Positions 6,805 through 13,225 of a stretch of DNA of 13,225 bases are shown here, piece by piece. The notes beneath the pieces are model-generated. The model saw nothing but the letters and a program-made list of their open reading frames with translations, was not told the origin of the DNA and did not search any database. Within the stretch, counting starts at the first letter, position 1. The number at the start of each line of letters is the position of its first letter. The stretch is from Candidatus Aenigmatarchaeota archaeon (GTDB lineage Archaea > Aenigmatarchaeota > Aenigmatarchaeia > QMZP01): positions 1 to 13,225 of the forward strand of contig DAOVFN010000004.1 in the NCBI GenBank assembly GCA_030672885.1, given 5' to 3'. The translations under genes were made by a program, and so were the position numbers.

Positions 6805-6838
6805 ATATAAAACCGATGCCCACATAATTAATCGGTGA
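6805..6838 (+). promoter_or_regulatory. TATA-like box and Shine-Dalgarno of the tRNA-binding protein gene
   Basis: AATATAAAA (6805-6813) lies about 37 nt before the ATG at 6846, which would give a short leader. That leader holds GGTGA (6834-6838), seven nt before the ATG. It is divergent from the surface-protein promoter in a 76-nt intergenic space. Confidence 0.45.
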
Positions 6839-6845
6839 ATTTTAT

Positions 6846-7166
6846 ATGGCAAGCTTTGACGATTTCAAGAAGCTCGACATGAAGATTGGTGAGGTGCTCT
6901 CTGTGGAGCACGTTCCCAATGCAGACAAACTCTATGTGCTCCAGGTCGACCTCGGAGGCAAGCAGATCCAGCTCGTTGCAGGGCTCAAGCAGGCATACAA
7001 AGAGGACGAGCTCAAGGGCAAGAGGATAGTCGTAGTGACCAACCTGGACCCGGTCACCATCCGAGGCATCAGATCAGAGGGCATGCTCCTGGCTGCTGTG
7101 GAAGGGGATGACATAAGCCTCCTCACTGTGGACAGGCCCATAGCTGTCGGTGCGGGTGTCGCGTGA
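6846..7166 (+). CDS. tRNA-binding OB-fold protein, MetRS beta-subunit-like
   Basis: 106 residues forming a single EMAP-II/Arc1p-type tRNA-binding domain. The signature DMKIGEVLSVEHVPNADKLY is followed by a Val/Leu-rich strand and QLVAGLKQAY. The segment VTNLDPVTIRGIRSEGMLLA matches the family's NLKPxKxRGxxSxGM block. In archaea such stand-alone domains are annotated as the beta subunit of methionyl-tRNA synthetase (MetG C-terminal-like); they bind tRNA and aid charging or act as dimeric chaperone-like factors (CsaA type). No synthetase catalytic gene is in this window. Its TGA overlaps a possible GTG of the next gene (7163-7166), so the two are probably cotranscribed. Length is normal for a stand-alone domain. 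Whether it partners MetRS or another synthetase cannot be told here. Confidence 0.88.
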   Translation: MASFDDFKKLDMKIGEVLSVEHVPNADKLYVLQVDLGGKQIQLVAGLKQAYKEDELKGKRIVVVTNLDPVTIRGIRSEGMLLAAVEGDDISLLTVDRPIAVGAGVA

Positions 7167-7174
7167 TTTCTCTT

Positions 7175-7182
7175 GGAGGGGG
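7175..7182 (+). promoter_or_regulatory. Shine-Dalgarno site of the ERCC4 nuclease gene
   Basis: GGAGGGGG, containing a perfect GGAGG, ends one nt before the ATG at 7184; GGAGG itself is 4 nt from the ATG. It favours ATG 7184 over the in-frame GTG at 7163. Confidence 0.55.
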
Positions 7183-7183
7183 C

Positions 7184-7885
7184 ATGAAAGGCAGTTCCGG
7201 AAGGGCAGGGGTCCAGAAGAGCCTGCCCACAGAGGACATTCTTATTTATGCCGACTGCAGGGAGGCCCCCTCCCATGTGAACAGCTACATCGAGAACCTG
7301 GGCGCCACTGTGTGCCTCAAGCAGCTCGGTGTGGGCGACTACATAGCGTCTGACAGGGTTGGGATAGAGAGGAAGACCATATCCGATTTCCTGGGTTCCA
7401 TAATGAACCAGAGGCTCTTCAGGCAACTCGGGGAACTTGCCGCAAGCTTCCAGAACCCTATACTCATGCTCGAGGGAAATCCCGAGCTGCTCTGGCACGA
7501 GAGCAGGATGCATCCCAATGCCATAAGGGGTGCCCTCGCCAGCATCACAGTAGACTACAGGGTGCCCATGATATGGACCCGCAACGCCAGGGAAACAGCC
7601 GCCCAGATACACTGGATTGCCTACAGGGAGCAGAAGAAACTGGACAAAGAGGTTTCCATACGGGGGGAGAAGCGCGCCATGGACACTCATGGCCAGCAGG
7701 AATTCATACTGGCAGGGCTCCCGCACATAAACTCAAAGCTCAGCAGGAGGCTCCTGGAGCACTTTGGCTCTGTCCGCAAAGTGTTCACAGCAAAGCCCGA
7801 GCGCCTCATGAAGGTGGAAAAGATAGGAGAGAAAAAGGCCAGGACAATCTGGGAACTCATCAATTCTGAATATGAAAGAAACTAG
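7184..7885 (+). CDS. ERCC4/XPF-family structure-specific nuclease
   Basis: 233 residues from ATG 7184 (240 if GTG 7163 is used). The ERCC4 nuclease domain is in the first two thirds: IYADCRE (D24, R26, E27), GVGDYIASD, then the hallmark ERK-x3-D as ERKTISDF (E62, R63, K64, D68). The C-terminal third (from about residue 175) carries a tandem helix-hairpin-helix domain, with AGLPHINSKLSRRLLEHFG and KIGEKKARTIWELI. These enzymes cut branched DNA such as 3' flaps and stalled forks. The architecture is that of the short archaeal XPF without a helicase; in many euryarchaea this half is fused to a helicase as Hef. A separate Hef-type helicase lies at 10378-11931. I see no obvious PCNA-binding box at the C-terminus (ends SEYERN). 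The stop shares CTAG with the stop of the opposing CTP synthase gene. Confidence 0.92.
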   Translation: MKGSSGRAGVQKSLPTEDILIYADCREAPSHVNSYIENLGATVCLKQLGVGDYIASDRVGIERKTISDFLGSIMNQRLFRQLGELAASFQNPILMLEGNPELLWHESRMHPNAIRGALASITVDYRVPMIWTRNARETAAQIHWIAYREQKKLDKEVSIRGEKRAMDTHGQQEFILAGLPHINSKLSRRLLEHFGSVRKVFTAKPERLMKVEKIGEKKARTIWELINSEYERN

Positions 7886-9591
7886 CCTTTCCTGCCCTTG
7901 AGACAGGCCTCGATGAATCCCCTGAAGAGGGGGCTTGGTTTCAGCGGCCTTGATGTGAACTCGGGATGGAATTGCGTTCCCATGTGGAAGCAATTTCCCG
8001 GAAGCTCGAGTATCTGCATGATTTTCTTCTGGGGAGCCATGCCCGAAAAAACAAGCCCGTGCTTCTCGAGAGTCTCTAGGTATTTGGTGTTTACGTTGTA
8101 CCTGTGCCTGAACCGTTCCCTTGCTCTGGACTTGCCATAGAGCTTGTGCGCAAGGGTTCCGGGCTTTATTGTCATGTCATAACCACCCAGCCTCATGCTG
8201 CCACCCAGGCCGTCAATCTCCTCCTGTTCGGGCAGGATGCATATGCAAGGCTCCTTGGTTCCGGGGTCTATCTCAGTTGAATCAGCGTCTTTCAGACCGC
8301 ACACGTTCCTGGCGAACTCCAGCACAGCCATCTGGAAGCCGTAGCACAGGCCAAGATATGGCATGTCATTCTCCCTTGCGTACCTCACGCATTCTATCTT
8401 GCCATCCGTGCCCCTGGAACCGAATCCACCGGGGACAATCACACCATCGAGGCCCGACATGGCGTCCCTGACATTATCCGCGTTGACCTTGGTGGTCTCT
8501 ATCCATTTTACCTTAACATCTGCACCGAGATATGGCGCGGTATGCTCCAACGCCTTGAGTATGGACATATATGAGTCATGGACAGTCGTGTATTTTCCTG
8601 TGATGCCTATGGTCACTTCCCTTCTTTTGGAATTTATCTTGTCAATGAGCCCCTTCCATTCACTGAACACATTGGGATGGTTTCCCCTGTCCTTGAGGCC
8701 CAGTATATCCATGACAGCAACATCTATCCCTTTCTCTTTCAGAAAGAGCGGAAGCTTGTGTATGTTATCCACGTCAAGGCTGCCCACGACCCGCTCCAGC
8801 GGGACATTGGAATAGATGCTTATCTTCTCCCTTATCTTCTCCCGCACAGGGCTCCCGGCCCTGCATATTACAATGGATGGTTGTATTCCCATGCCCATCA
8901 GGGCCTTGAGGCCCAGCTGAGCGGCCTTGCTCTTTTGTTCTCCCAATGAGCCGGGCTCCAGTATATAGACCACGCTGACAAAGCACACGTTGCCAGGACC
9001 CTCCTCATATGCCAGCTCCCTCATGGCCTCCAGGAAATATGAGTTTTCGATGTCCCCGACCGTGCCGCCCACCTCGACCAGAACGATATCTGACTGCTCC
9101 CTGGCAGCCAGCTCCCTGAGGAAGCCCTTTATCTCGCCTGTGACATGAGGTATGAACTGCACGTCCCTTCCCAGGTATTTGCCTGCCCGTTCCTTGTCTA
9201 TGATCGTCTTGAATATCCTGCCTGCTGTGATGTAGTTGTCCCTGCAGAGATTCTGGTTAAGCATTCTTTCATATGTTCCCAGGTCCAGGTCGCATTCGGT
9301 CCCGTCATCCAGAACAAACACCTCTCCGTGCCTGTATGGGTTCAGCGTCCCTGCATCGAAGTTCAGGTAGCCGTCGAATTTCACAGGAGACACCTTCAGT
9401 CCATGGCACATCTTGAGGATGTTCCCGATGCACGATGAAAATGTCCCCTTTCCAACACCCGATATCACCGAGCCGGTTATGATGAGATACTTGGTCTTTC
9501 CCAGGACGTATCCCTTTGGGAGGCGGGTATAGAACTCGTGCTCATCCGACTTGCTTGATAGCGATTTCAGGACATCCAATGCTTTGGGCAT
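7882..9591 (-). CDS. pyrG: CTP synthase, divergent subfamily
   Basis: 569 residues; makes CTP from UTP, ATP and glutamine in the cytoplasm. The N-terminal synthetase domain has the P-loop GSVISGVGKG (residues 40-49), GYLNFDAGTLNPYRHGEVFV, DLDLGTYER and the Mg-binding VEVGGTVGDIEN. The C-terminal glutamine amidotransferase domain has PGGFGSRG, the nucleophile loop LGLCYGFQ (C416), and QFHPEF (H542, E544), so the triad is complete. Compared with E. coli PyrG there is a roughly 30-residue N-terminal extension. GGVVSSLGKG is changed to GSVISGVGKG, and the UTP-site segment GEVKTKPTQHSV to GEQKSKAAQLGL, keeping both Lys and the Gln. ATG 9591 has a TATA box about 25 nt upstream, giving a leaderless transcript. 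The stop overlaps the converging nuclease gene by 4 nt. Confidence 0.95.
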   Translation of the reverse strand: MPKALDVLKSLSSKSDEHEFYTRLPKGYVLGKTKYLIITGSVISGVGKGTFSSCIGNILKMCHGLKVSPVKFDGYLNFDAGTLNPYRHGEVFVLDDGTECDLDLGTYERMLNQNLCRDNYITAGRIFKTIIDKERAGKYLGRDVQFIPHVTGEIKGFLRELAAREQSDIVLVEVGGTVGDIENSYFLEAMRELAYEEGPGNVCFVSVVYILEPGSLGEQKSKAAQLGLKALMGMGIQPSIVICRAGSPVREKIREKISIYSNVPLERVVGSLDVDNIHKLPLFLKEKGIDVAVMDILGLKDRGNHPNVFSEWKGLIDKINSKRREVTIGITGKYTTVHDSYMSILKALEHTAPYLGADVKVKWIETTKVNADNVRDAMSGLDGVIVPGGFGSRGTDGKIECVRYARENDMPYLGLCYGFQMAVLEFARNVCGLKDADSTEIDPGTKEPCICILPEQEEIDGLGGSMRLGGYDMTIKPGTLAHKLYGKSRARERFRHRYNVNTKYLETLEKHGLVFSGMAPQKKIMQILELPGNCFHMGTQFHPEFTSRPLKPSPLFRGFIEACLKGRKG

Positions 9592-9612
9592 ACTAAATCA
9601 TGTTACCCAAGG

Positions 9613-9620
9613 AATAAAAA
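9613..9620 (-). promoter_or_regulatory. TATA box of the CTP synthase gene
   Basis: The minus strand reads TTTTTATT about 25 nt before the ATG at 9591. It lies in the 46-nt gap after the ferredoxin gene, so pyrG probably has its own promoter and a leaderless mRNA. Confidence 0.5.
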
Positions 9621-9637
9621 GATTTCCAGGCCGGGCA

Positions 9638-9931
9638 CTACTTTTTATCGTGTCTGTCCCTGACTTTGGTTATGGCACTGACGGGACAGACCTCCATGCA
9701 TATCATGCAGCCCTTACAGACCTGGGGATTCCAGACAGGTTTTCCCTTCCACTTGATTGCGTTCTCAGGGCAGTGCAGCCAGCATCTCCTGCATTTTATG
9801 CATTTGCTGTAATCCCACACTGGCATGAATGCCCTCCATGCTCCGGTGAAACGCCTCTTGGAGTTGCCGGGCTCCCTGACGTGGGGAATTCCTTTCACCC
9901 TGTCATACCTTAGCTTTCTTTCCTCGAGCAT
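9638..9931 (-). CDS. porD: PorD-like 2x[4Fe-4S] ferredoxin
   Basis: 97 residues from ATG 9931. The segment EPGNSKRRFTGAWRAFMPVW is the leader typical of the delta subunit of pyruvate/2-oxoacid:ferredoxin oxidoreductases. Two four-cysteine motifs follow: CIKCRRCWLHCP and CKGCMICMEVCP. It would carry electrons between the catalytic subunits and ferredoxin. No alpha, beta or gamma subunit gene is in the window, so the oxidoreductase it serves cannot be named. The linker between clusters is shorter than in P. furiosus PorD. The start is uncertain: ATG 9931 overlaps the upstream gene by 29 nt, GTG 9898 has AAGGT seven nt before it, and ATGs at 9955 and 9964 are also in frame. It overlaps or abuts the RimB-like gene and is probably cotranscribed with it. 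Confidence 0.82.
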   Translation of the reverse strand: MLEERKLRYDRVKGIPHVREPGNSKRRFTGAWRAFMPVWDYSKCIKCRRCWLHCPENAIKWKGKPVWNPQVCKGCMICMEVCPVSAITKVRDRHDKK

Positions 9932-10322
9932 GCCTCTTTTCCAGCTCCTTTTCATAGAGTTCAATGTTCTTCTTGGTGTCTATGATAAAGTTCCCTGATA
10001 TTATGTTCCTGCCTATTATGACAGGAAACAGCATGTGCTCCCTGTCCTGGATATTGACCAGGGCCTCAAATAACCTTTCACCTATCTTTATCTTGGCCTC
10101 CACAACAGGCCTCCTCACCTGGTTCCTCATGGAGGCGTTGCTTATCTTGGTGGTCTTCACTATGGGACCCAGTTGGGCCCTGGCGGCGAGCCTGACATCA
10201 ATCGAGGTCATCCTGGCACCGCTGTCGAACACGGCCAGGGTCTTTATGTTTTCTCTGCCCATGACCTCGATCCCCTCCACGATGCCTACAACCTTCTTGC
10301 CTGATATGTCACGTTCTGTCAT
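9903..10322 (-). CDS. RimB-like retropepsin / 'ATP-dependent zinc protease' family protein
   Basis: 139 residues from ATG 10322. It matches the COG4067/Pfam Zn_protease family, a retropepsin-type fold. It has the aspartyl-protease-like motif FDSGARMTSID (D33 as the candidate catalytic Asp, in the DTGA position) and, near the end, FPVIIGRNIISGNFIIDT, the family's typical IGRNxLxGxFxVD segment. In bacteria these genes often sit beside rimK/ATP-grasp glutamate ligases; none is seen here. A Shine-Dalgarno GGTGAT lies 3 nt before ATG 10322, which I prefer to the in-frame TTG at 10340. It is upstream of, and overlaps, the ferredoxin gene, and diverges from the helicase gene. Substrate unknown. Confidence 0.82.
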   Translation of the reverse strand: MTERDISGKKVVGIVEGIEVMGRENIKTLAVFDSGARMTSIDVRLAARAQLGPIVKTTKISNASMRNQVRRPVVEAKIKIGERLFEALVNIQDREHMLFPVIIGRNIISGNFIIDTKKNIELYEKELEKRHARGKKAKV

Positions 10323-10348
10323 GCAATCACCGCAATCCAATATACCTG

Positions 10349-10357
10349 TTTATATAT
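10349..10357. promoter_or_regulatory. TATA box in the divergent RimB-like/helicase promoter
   Basis: TTTATATAT is centred about 25 nt before the helicase ATG at 10378 (leaderless). The same element read on the minus strand (ATATATAAA) lies about 30 nt before ATG 10322, so one A/T-symmetric box may serve both genes in a 55-nt space. Confidence 0.5.
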
Positions 10358-10377
10358 TGTCCTGCTGGTAATTAAAT

Positions 10378-11931
10378 ATGTCCCAGGACAGGACGACCGT
10401 CGAGCACATTCTGATAAAACCAGGCACCATGGAGGTCAGGGAATACCAGCTGGCCATACTAAAGAAAGCCACCCAGAGGAATACCCTCTGCGTCCTGCCC
10501 ACCGGACTCGGAAAGACCAACATAGCGGTCCTCCTCTCAGCACACATGCTGGACAGGTTTCCCCGCTCCAATGCAATGATTCTTGCTCCCACAAGGCCCC
10601 TGGTCAACCAGCACTATAGGACCTTTATGAAGTACATCAACCTCGAGGACGTCGAGCTTGCCGTGGTCACCGGGACCATGAAACCGCCTGAGAGAAGAAA
10701 GGTCTATAATGACAGGATAGTCAGGATGATATTCGCGACCCCCCAGACCATTAGGAACGACCTGAAGCGCGGGCTGTTCGGTTTCGAGGACTTCTCGCTT
10801 CTTGTGATAGACGAGACCCATCACTCTGTGGGTCTCTATGCGTATCCCTATGTGGCCATGAAATACATGGAGCAGGCCCGCAACCAGAGGATACTTGGGC
10901 TCACCGCATCCCCGGGCAGTGACATGGCCAAGATAAAAGAGGTCATGAAGAACACGGGCCTTGAAGCCGCGGAAATAAGGTCAGAAGAAGAAGGGGACGT
11001 GTCGCCCTATGTCATGGACAGGGAGACAGAATGGGTTCGCGTGGAACTCCCCGAGAGGTTCATAAAGATAGGGGGGCTCATACGGGGTGTGTTCAATCAA
11101 AGGGTGGAGAGCCTGAGAAAGATGGGATATGTCAGGGGCAGGTACGTCAGCAGGAAGCAGCTCCTGGAACTCCAGAGGGGACTGGCCTCGGGCATCGATG
11201 GGGGTCACGCCCATGGCAGATACAAGAAGCCCTTCATGGGCATGTTCCTGGCCAGCCAGGCCATCAAGCTGGAGCACGCTCTTGTCCTGCTCGAAACCCA
11301 GGGCATTGGCATTCTGGAGGCCTACTGGAGAAAGCTCAGGACAGGCAGAACCAAGGCAGACAATGCCATGGTCAATAACAAGGATGTGTCCGATGCCATG
11401 TTCCTCACGCACAACCTCCATGGGGAGGGCGCCAGGCACCCCAAGGTGGCCAGGCTCCTGGCTGTTGTCAGCAGGCAGCTGGAGAAGAATCCCAAGAGCA
11501 GGATTATAGTCTTTGCCAACTACAGGGAATCTGTCAGGGAAATCGTGTCATCCCTGAAACAGGTCCGGGGCGCCAGGCCAGTTGAATTCGTCGGGCAGAA
11601 GGAGGGAATGACCCAAAAGGAGCAGGCCAGCAGGCTCAGTGACTTCTCTTCAGGCACGCACAATGTGCTTGTCTGTACCTCGATAGGAGAGGAGGGGCTC
11701 GACATACCCTCAATGGACCTTGCTGTGTTCTATGAGTCCGTACCCTCGGGCATACGCTCCATACAGCGCCGCGGCCGCGTCGGAAGGCAGACCACTGGCA
11801 GGGTGGTGTTTCTCATAACCAAGGATACCCGGGACGAGGCCTATTACTGGTCTGCCCATCAAAAAGAGAGGAGCATGAAAAAGACCCTCTATGGCATGAG
11901 GGCGGGCGATAATACACATCCACCATCATAG
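10378..11931 (+). CDS. Hef/FANCM-type superfamily 2 DNA helicase, no nuclease domain
   Basis: 517 residues with a full helicase set: Walker A PTGLGKT (41-47), APTRPLVNQH (Ia), ATPQTI (Ib), DETH (145-148, motif II), LTASPG (III), IIVFANYRES (IV), VLVCTSIGEEGLDIP (V) and QRRGRVGR (463-470, VI). The sequence around motif II (DETHHSVGLYAYPYV) and the helical insert between the two RecA domains (starting near GGLIRGVFNQRVESLRKMGY) match archaeal Hef and eukaryotic FANCM. These remodel stalled forks and branched DNA. Hef usually has DEAH; here it is DETH. Euryarchaeal Hef continues into an ERCC4 nuclease plus HhH; this protein stops after the helicase (ends NTHPPS), and the nuclease is the separate gene at 7184-7885. 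The start is set by the TATA box about 25 nt upstream. The next gene is TFB on the same strand after 217 nt. Confidence 0.92.
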   Translation: MSQDRTTVEHILIKPGTMEVREYQLAILKKATQRNTLCVLPTGLGKTNIAVLLSAHMLDRFPRSNAMILAPTRPLVNQHYRTFMKYINLEDVELAVVTGTMKPPERRKVYNDRIVRMIFATPQTIRNDLKRGLFGFEDFSLLVIDETHHSVGLYAYPYVAMKYMEQARNQRILGLTASPGSDMAKIKEVMKNTGLEAAEIRSEEEGDVSPYVMDRETEWVRVELPERFIKIGGLIRGVFNQRVESLRKMGYVRGRYVSRKQLLELQRGLASGIDGGHAHGRYKKPFMGMFLASQAIKLEHALVLLETQGIGILEAYWRKLRTGRTKADNAMVNNKDVSDAMFLTHNLHGEGARHPKVARLLAVVSRQLEKNPKSRIIVFANYRESVREIVSSLKQVRGARPVEFVGQKEGMTQKEQASRLSDFSSGTHNVLVCTSIGEEGLDIPSMDLAVFYESVPSGIRSIQRRGRVGRQTTGRVVFLITKDTRDEAYYWSAHQKERSMKKTLYGMRAGDNTHPPS

Positions 11932-11980
11932 CCTGCCTGGAAGGGAACGGCGCCGGGATTGGGTTCCAGACCGATTATGC

Positions 11981-12110
11981 TTATAAATTTGGGTAACCTT
12001 TATAAGGAAGCAATGTAATTCTTGATTAATTTAGTCACCTGTAAATAGTGACTATATATATACCCGAGAACCGAAATCTTTATAAATGGTTAATGGTGTA
12101 TATATATACT
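11981..12110 (+). promoter_or_regulatory. Multi-TATA upstream region of the TFB gene
   Basis: The 217-nt gap 11932-12148 holds five TATA-like elements: TTATAAAT (11981-11988), CTTTATAAGG (11998-12007), ACTATATATATACC (12051-12064), CTTTATAAATGG (12078-12089) and the palindrome GTATATATATAC (12098-12109). The last could start transcripts about 20 nt before the ATG at 12149; the others would give longer leaders. No RNA gene or other coding frame is evident in the gap. Confidence 0.5.
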
Positions 12111-12148
12111 TACTCTTTCGAACTGTCACTAATAAATAATAACAACTG

Positions 12149-13117
12149 ATGTTTATGATTGAAGAAAAAACCCAGCGGGAAAGAAAGGGCATCCAGAAAT
12201 GTCCGGAATGTGGCTCTATCCATATAAGGTATGACCACATGAGAGGAGAGTCTGTATGCGAGAAATGCGGCGCTGTCCTCAGTGAATCCATGATAGACTT
12301 CAGCCAGGAGTGGCGTGCCTTTGATGAGGACCAGAGGTCCAAGAGAGTCAGGACCGGTGCTGCCCTGACGCCCACCAAGCACGACGAAGGCATAACAACC
12401 GAGATCGGAAAGGGTCGTGGCGAACTCTTCAAGGTATCGAGCAGGAAGCGCGCCCAGTACTACAGGCTGACCAAGTGGCACAAGAGACTCATAAAATCCA
12501 AGGACAGGAACCTCTCCTTTGCTTTCTCAGAATTACAGAGGCTTATCTCTTACCTTCACCTTTCCCGTGCCATACACGAGAAGGTGGCAAAGCTCTACCA
12601 GCATGCAGTAAACCGGGGGCTGGTAAGGGGAAGGTCCACTGAAAGCATAATCGCGGCCCTTCTGTACACCACATGCAGAGAGGAAGGCGCTCCCAGGACC
12701 TTGGACGAGATATCCAAGGCATCCGGGATAAACAGAAGGGACATAGGCAAGACGTACAGGTACATCTCCAGAAAGCTCAAGATAAGGATACTGCCCGCAA
12801 AGGCCCAGGACTACATTCCCAGGTTCGGGAGCCTGCTTGGTCTCTCCGAAAGGGTCCAGGTCAGGGCAGTGGACATCCTGAATGATGCAACCACATTCGA
12901 TGTGACCTCTGGAAAGGGTCCCATAGGCGTAGCGGCCGCCGCCCTATACATATCCGCTGTGCTTGAGGGCGAAAAGAAGACCCAGAGAGAGGTTGCTGAT
13001 GCTATAGGAGTCACAGAGGTTACAATAAGGAACCGCTACAAGGAAATAGTCGAGACCCTTGGCATAAGGGAAGAGGTCGAGGAAAAGGTCAGGGAAGAGG
13101 AAGATGAAAGCAAGTAG
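12149..13117 (+). CDS. tfb: Transcription initiation factor B (TFB, archaeal TFIIB)
   Basis: 322 residues. TFB bridges TATA-bound TBP and RNA polymerase and recognises the BRE. The N-terminal zinc ribbon has C18, C21, C37 and C40 (CPECGS and CEKCG). A B-finger/reader region follows: DFSQEWRAFDEDQRSKRVRTG. Two cyclin-like repeats cover roughly residues 105-200 and 205-300; repeat 1 includes ESIIAALLYTTCREEGAPRT, and repeat 2 has the BRE-reading helix-turn-helix near TQREVADAIGVTEVTIRNRY. The acidic C-terminal tail ends EEDESK. Length is normal for the family. ATG 12149 is the first of two close candidates (the other is 12155). Preceded by an unusually TATA-rich 217-nt region. Confidence 0.96.
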   Translation: MFMIEEKTQRERKGIQKCPECGSIHIRYDHMRGESVCEKCGAVLSESMIDFSQEWRAFDEDQRSKRVRTGAALTPTKHDEGITTEIGKGRGELFKVSSRKRAQYYRLTKWHKRLIKSKDRNLSFAFSELQRLISYLHLSRAIHEKVAKLYQHAVNRGLVRGRSTESIIAALLYTTCREEGAPRTLDEISKASGINRRDIGKTYRYISRKLKIRILPAKAQDYIPRFGSLLGLSERVQVRAVDILNDATTFDVTSGKGPIGVAAAALYISAVLEGEKKTQREVADAIGVTEVTIRNRYKEIVETLGIREEVEEKVREEEDESK

Positions 13118-13179
13118 TTCTTTCTGGTAAGTTATATGCAAAACCTGGAGATGCGGAGATAACAATCCTGCTGTTTTGT

Positions 13180-13202
13180 GTATGATTCATACCATGTTTT
13201 TT
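13180..13202 (+). terminator. Possible TFB terminator: small palindrome plus T6
   Basis: GTATGA-T-TCATAC (13180-13192) is a perfect inverted repeat, followed by TTTTTT (13197-13202), about 80 nt after the tfb stop. A T run alone can terminate archaeal RNA polymerase. An overlapping repeat, TACCAT (13190-13195) with ATGGTA (13215-13220), is also present. The rest of 13118-13225 shows no convincing gene. Confidence 0.35.
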
Positions 13203-13225
13203 CATCCATAGAAATATGGTACCCT

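Noticed and set aside
7163..7183. GTG start of the nuclease gene overlapping the upstream TGA
   Set aside because: Possible, but GGAGG correctly placed before ATG 7184 is the better start; the extra seven residues add nothing conserved.
6932..7726. 264-codon frame antisense to the tRNA-binding and nuclease genes
   Set aside because: Both sense genes are clear families, so this is a shadow frame.
8121..8949. Plus-strand open frames within the CTP synthase gene
   Set aside because: The minus-strand PyrG has all catalytic motifs; the others show no domain features.
11932..12148. tRNA or other RNA gene before tfb
   Set aside because: GGGTTCCAGACC resembles a T-arm in part, but no acceptor or anticodon stem can be built around it.
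1..13225. CRISPR array
   Set aside because: No short direct repeats at regular spacing on either strand.

Overview
The window reads as archaeal chromosome. It carries a transcription factor B gene, a Hef/FANCM-type helicase and an archaeal XPF-type nuclease. It also has an MetRS-beta-like tRNA-binding protein, a PorD-type ferredoxin, and TATA boxes about 25 nt before several start codons (leaderless transcripts). Most of it is GC-rich with AGG-type Arg codons. The divergent CTP synthase, the split helicase/nuclease and the Cys-rich surface proteins would fit an uncultivated archaeon, perhaps DPANN-like, but the lineage cannot be fixed from this sequence alone.

Layout. 1-2714 (+) is the 3' part of a long extracellular Cys-rich protein; its DNA changes from GC-rich to AT-rich at about 1260. 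2715-3533 is a small AT-rich island with a decayed HicB/HicA toxin-antitoxin pair on the minus strand and an orphan HicB-like gene on the plus strand. It is flanked by two imperfect copies of the promoter plus signal-peptide start of the next gene. 3534-5024 (+) and 5144-6769 (-) are convergent genes for two membrane-anchored surface proteins with the same overall plan. 6846-7885 (+) holds a tRNA-binding OB-fold protein and an ERCC4 nuclease. 7882-10322 (-) holds a CTP synthase, a PorD-like ferredoxin and a RimB-like retropepsin. 10378-11931 (+) is a Hef-type helicase, and 12149-13117 (+) is TFB.

How the genes relate. The first 6.8 kb is a cell-surface and accessory region with signs of recombination: a composition break inside a gene, a duplicated gene start, and a broken toxin-antitoxin module. 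The last 6.4 kb is housekeeping: translation, DNA repair, nucleotide synthesis, redox and transcription initiation. The XPF nuclease and Hef helicase, fused in many euryarchaea, are separate genes here about 2.5 kb apart. I see no rRNA, tRNA, CRISPR array, transposase or integrase.
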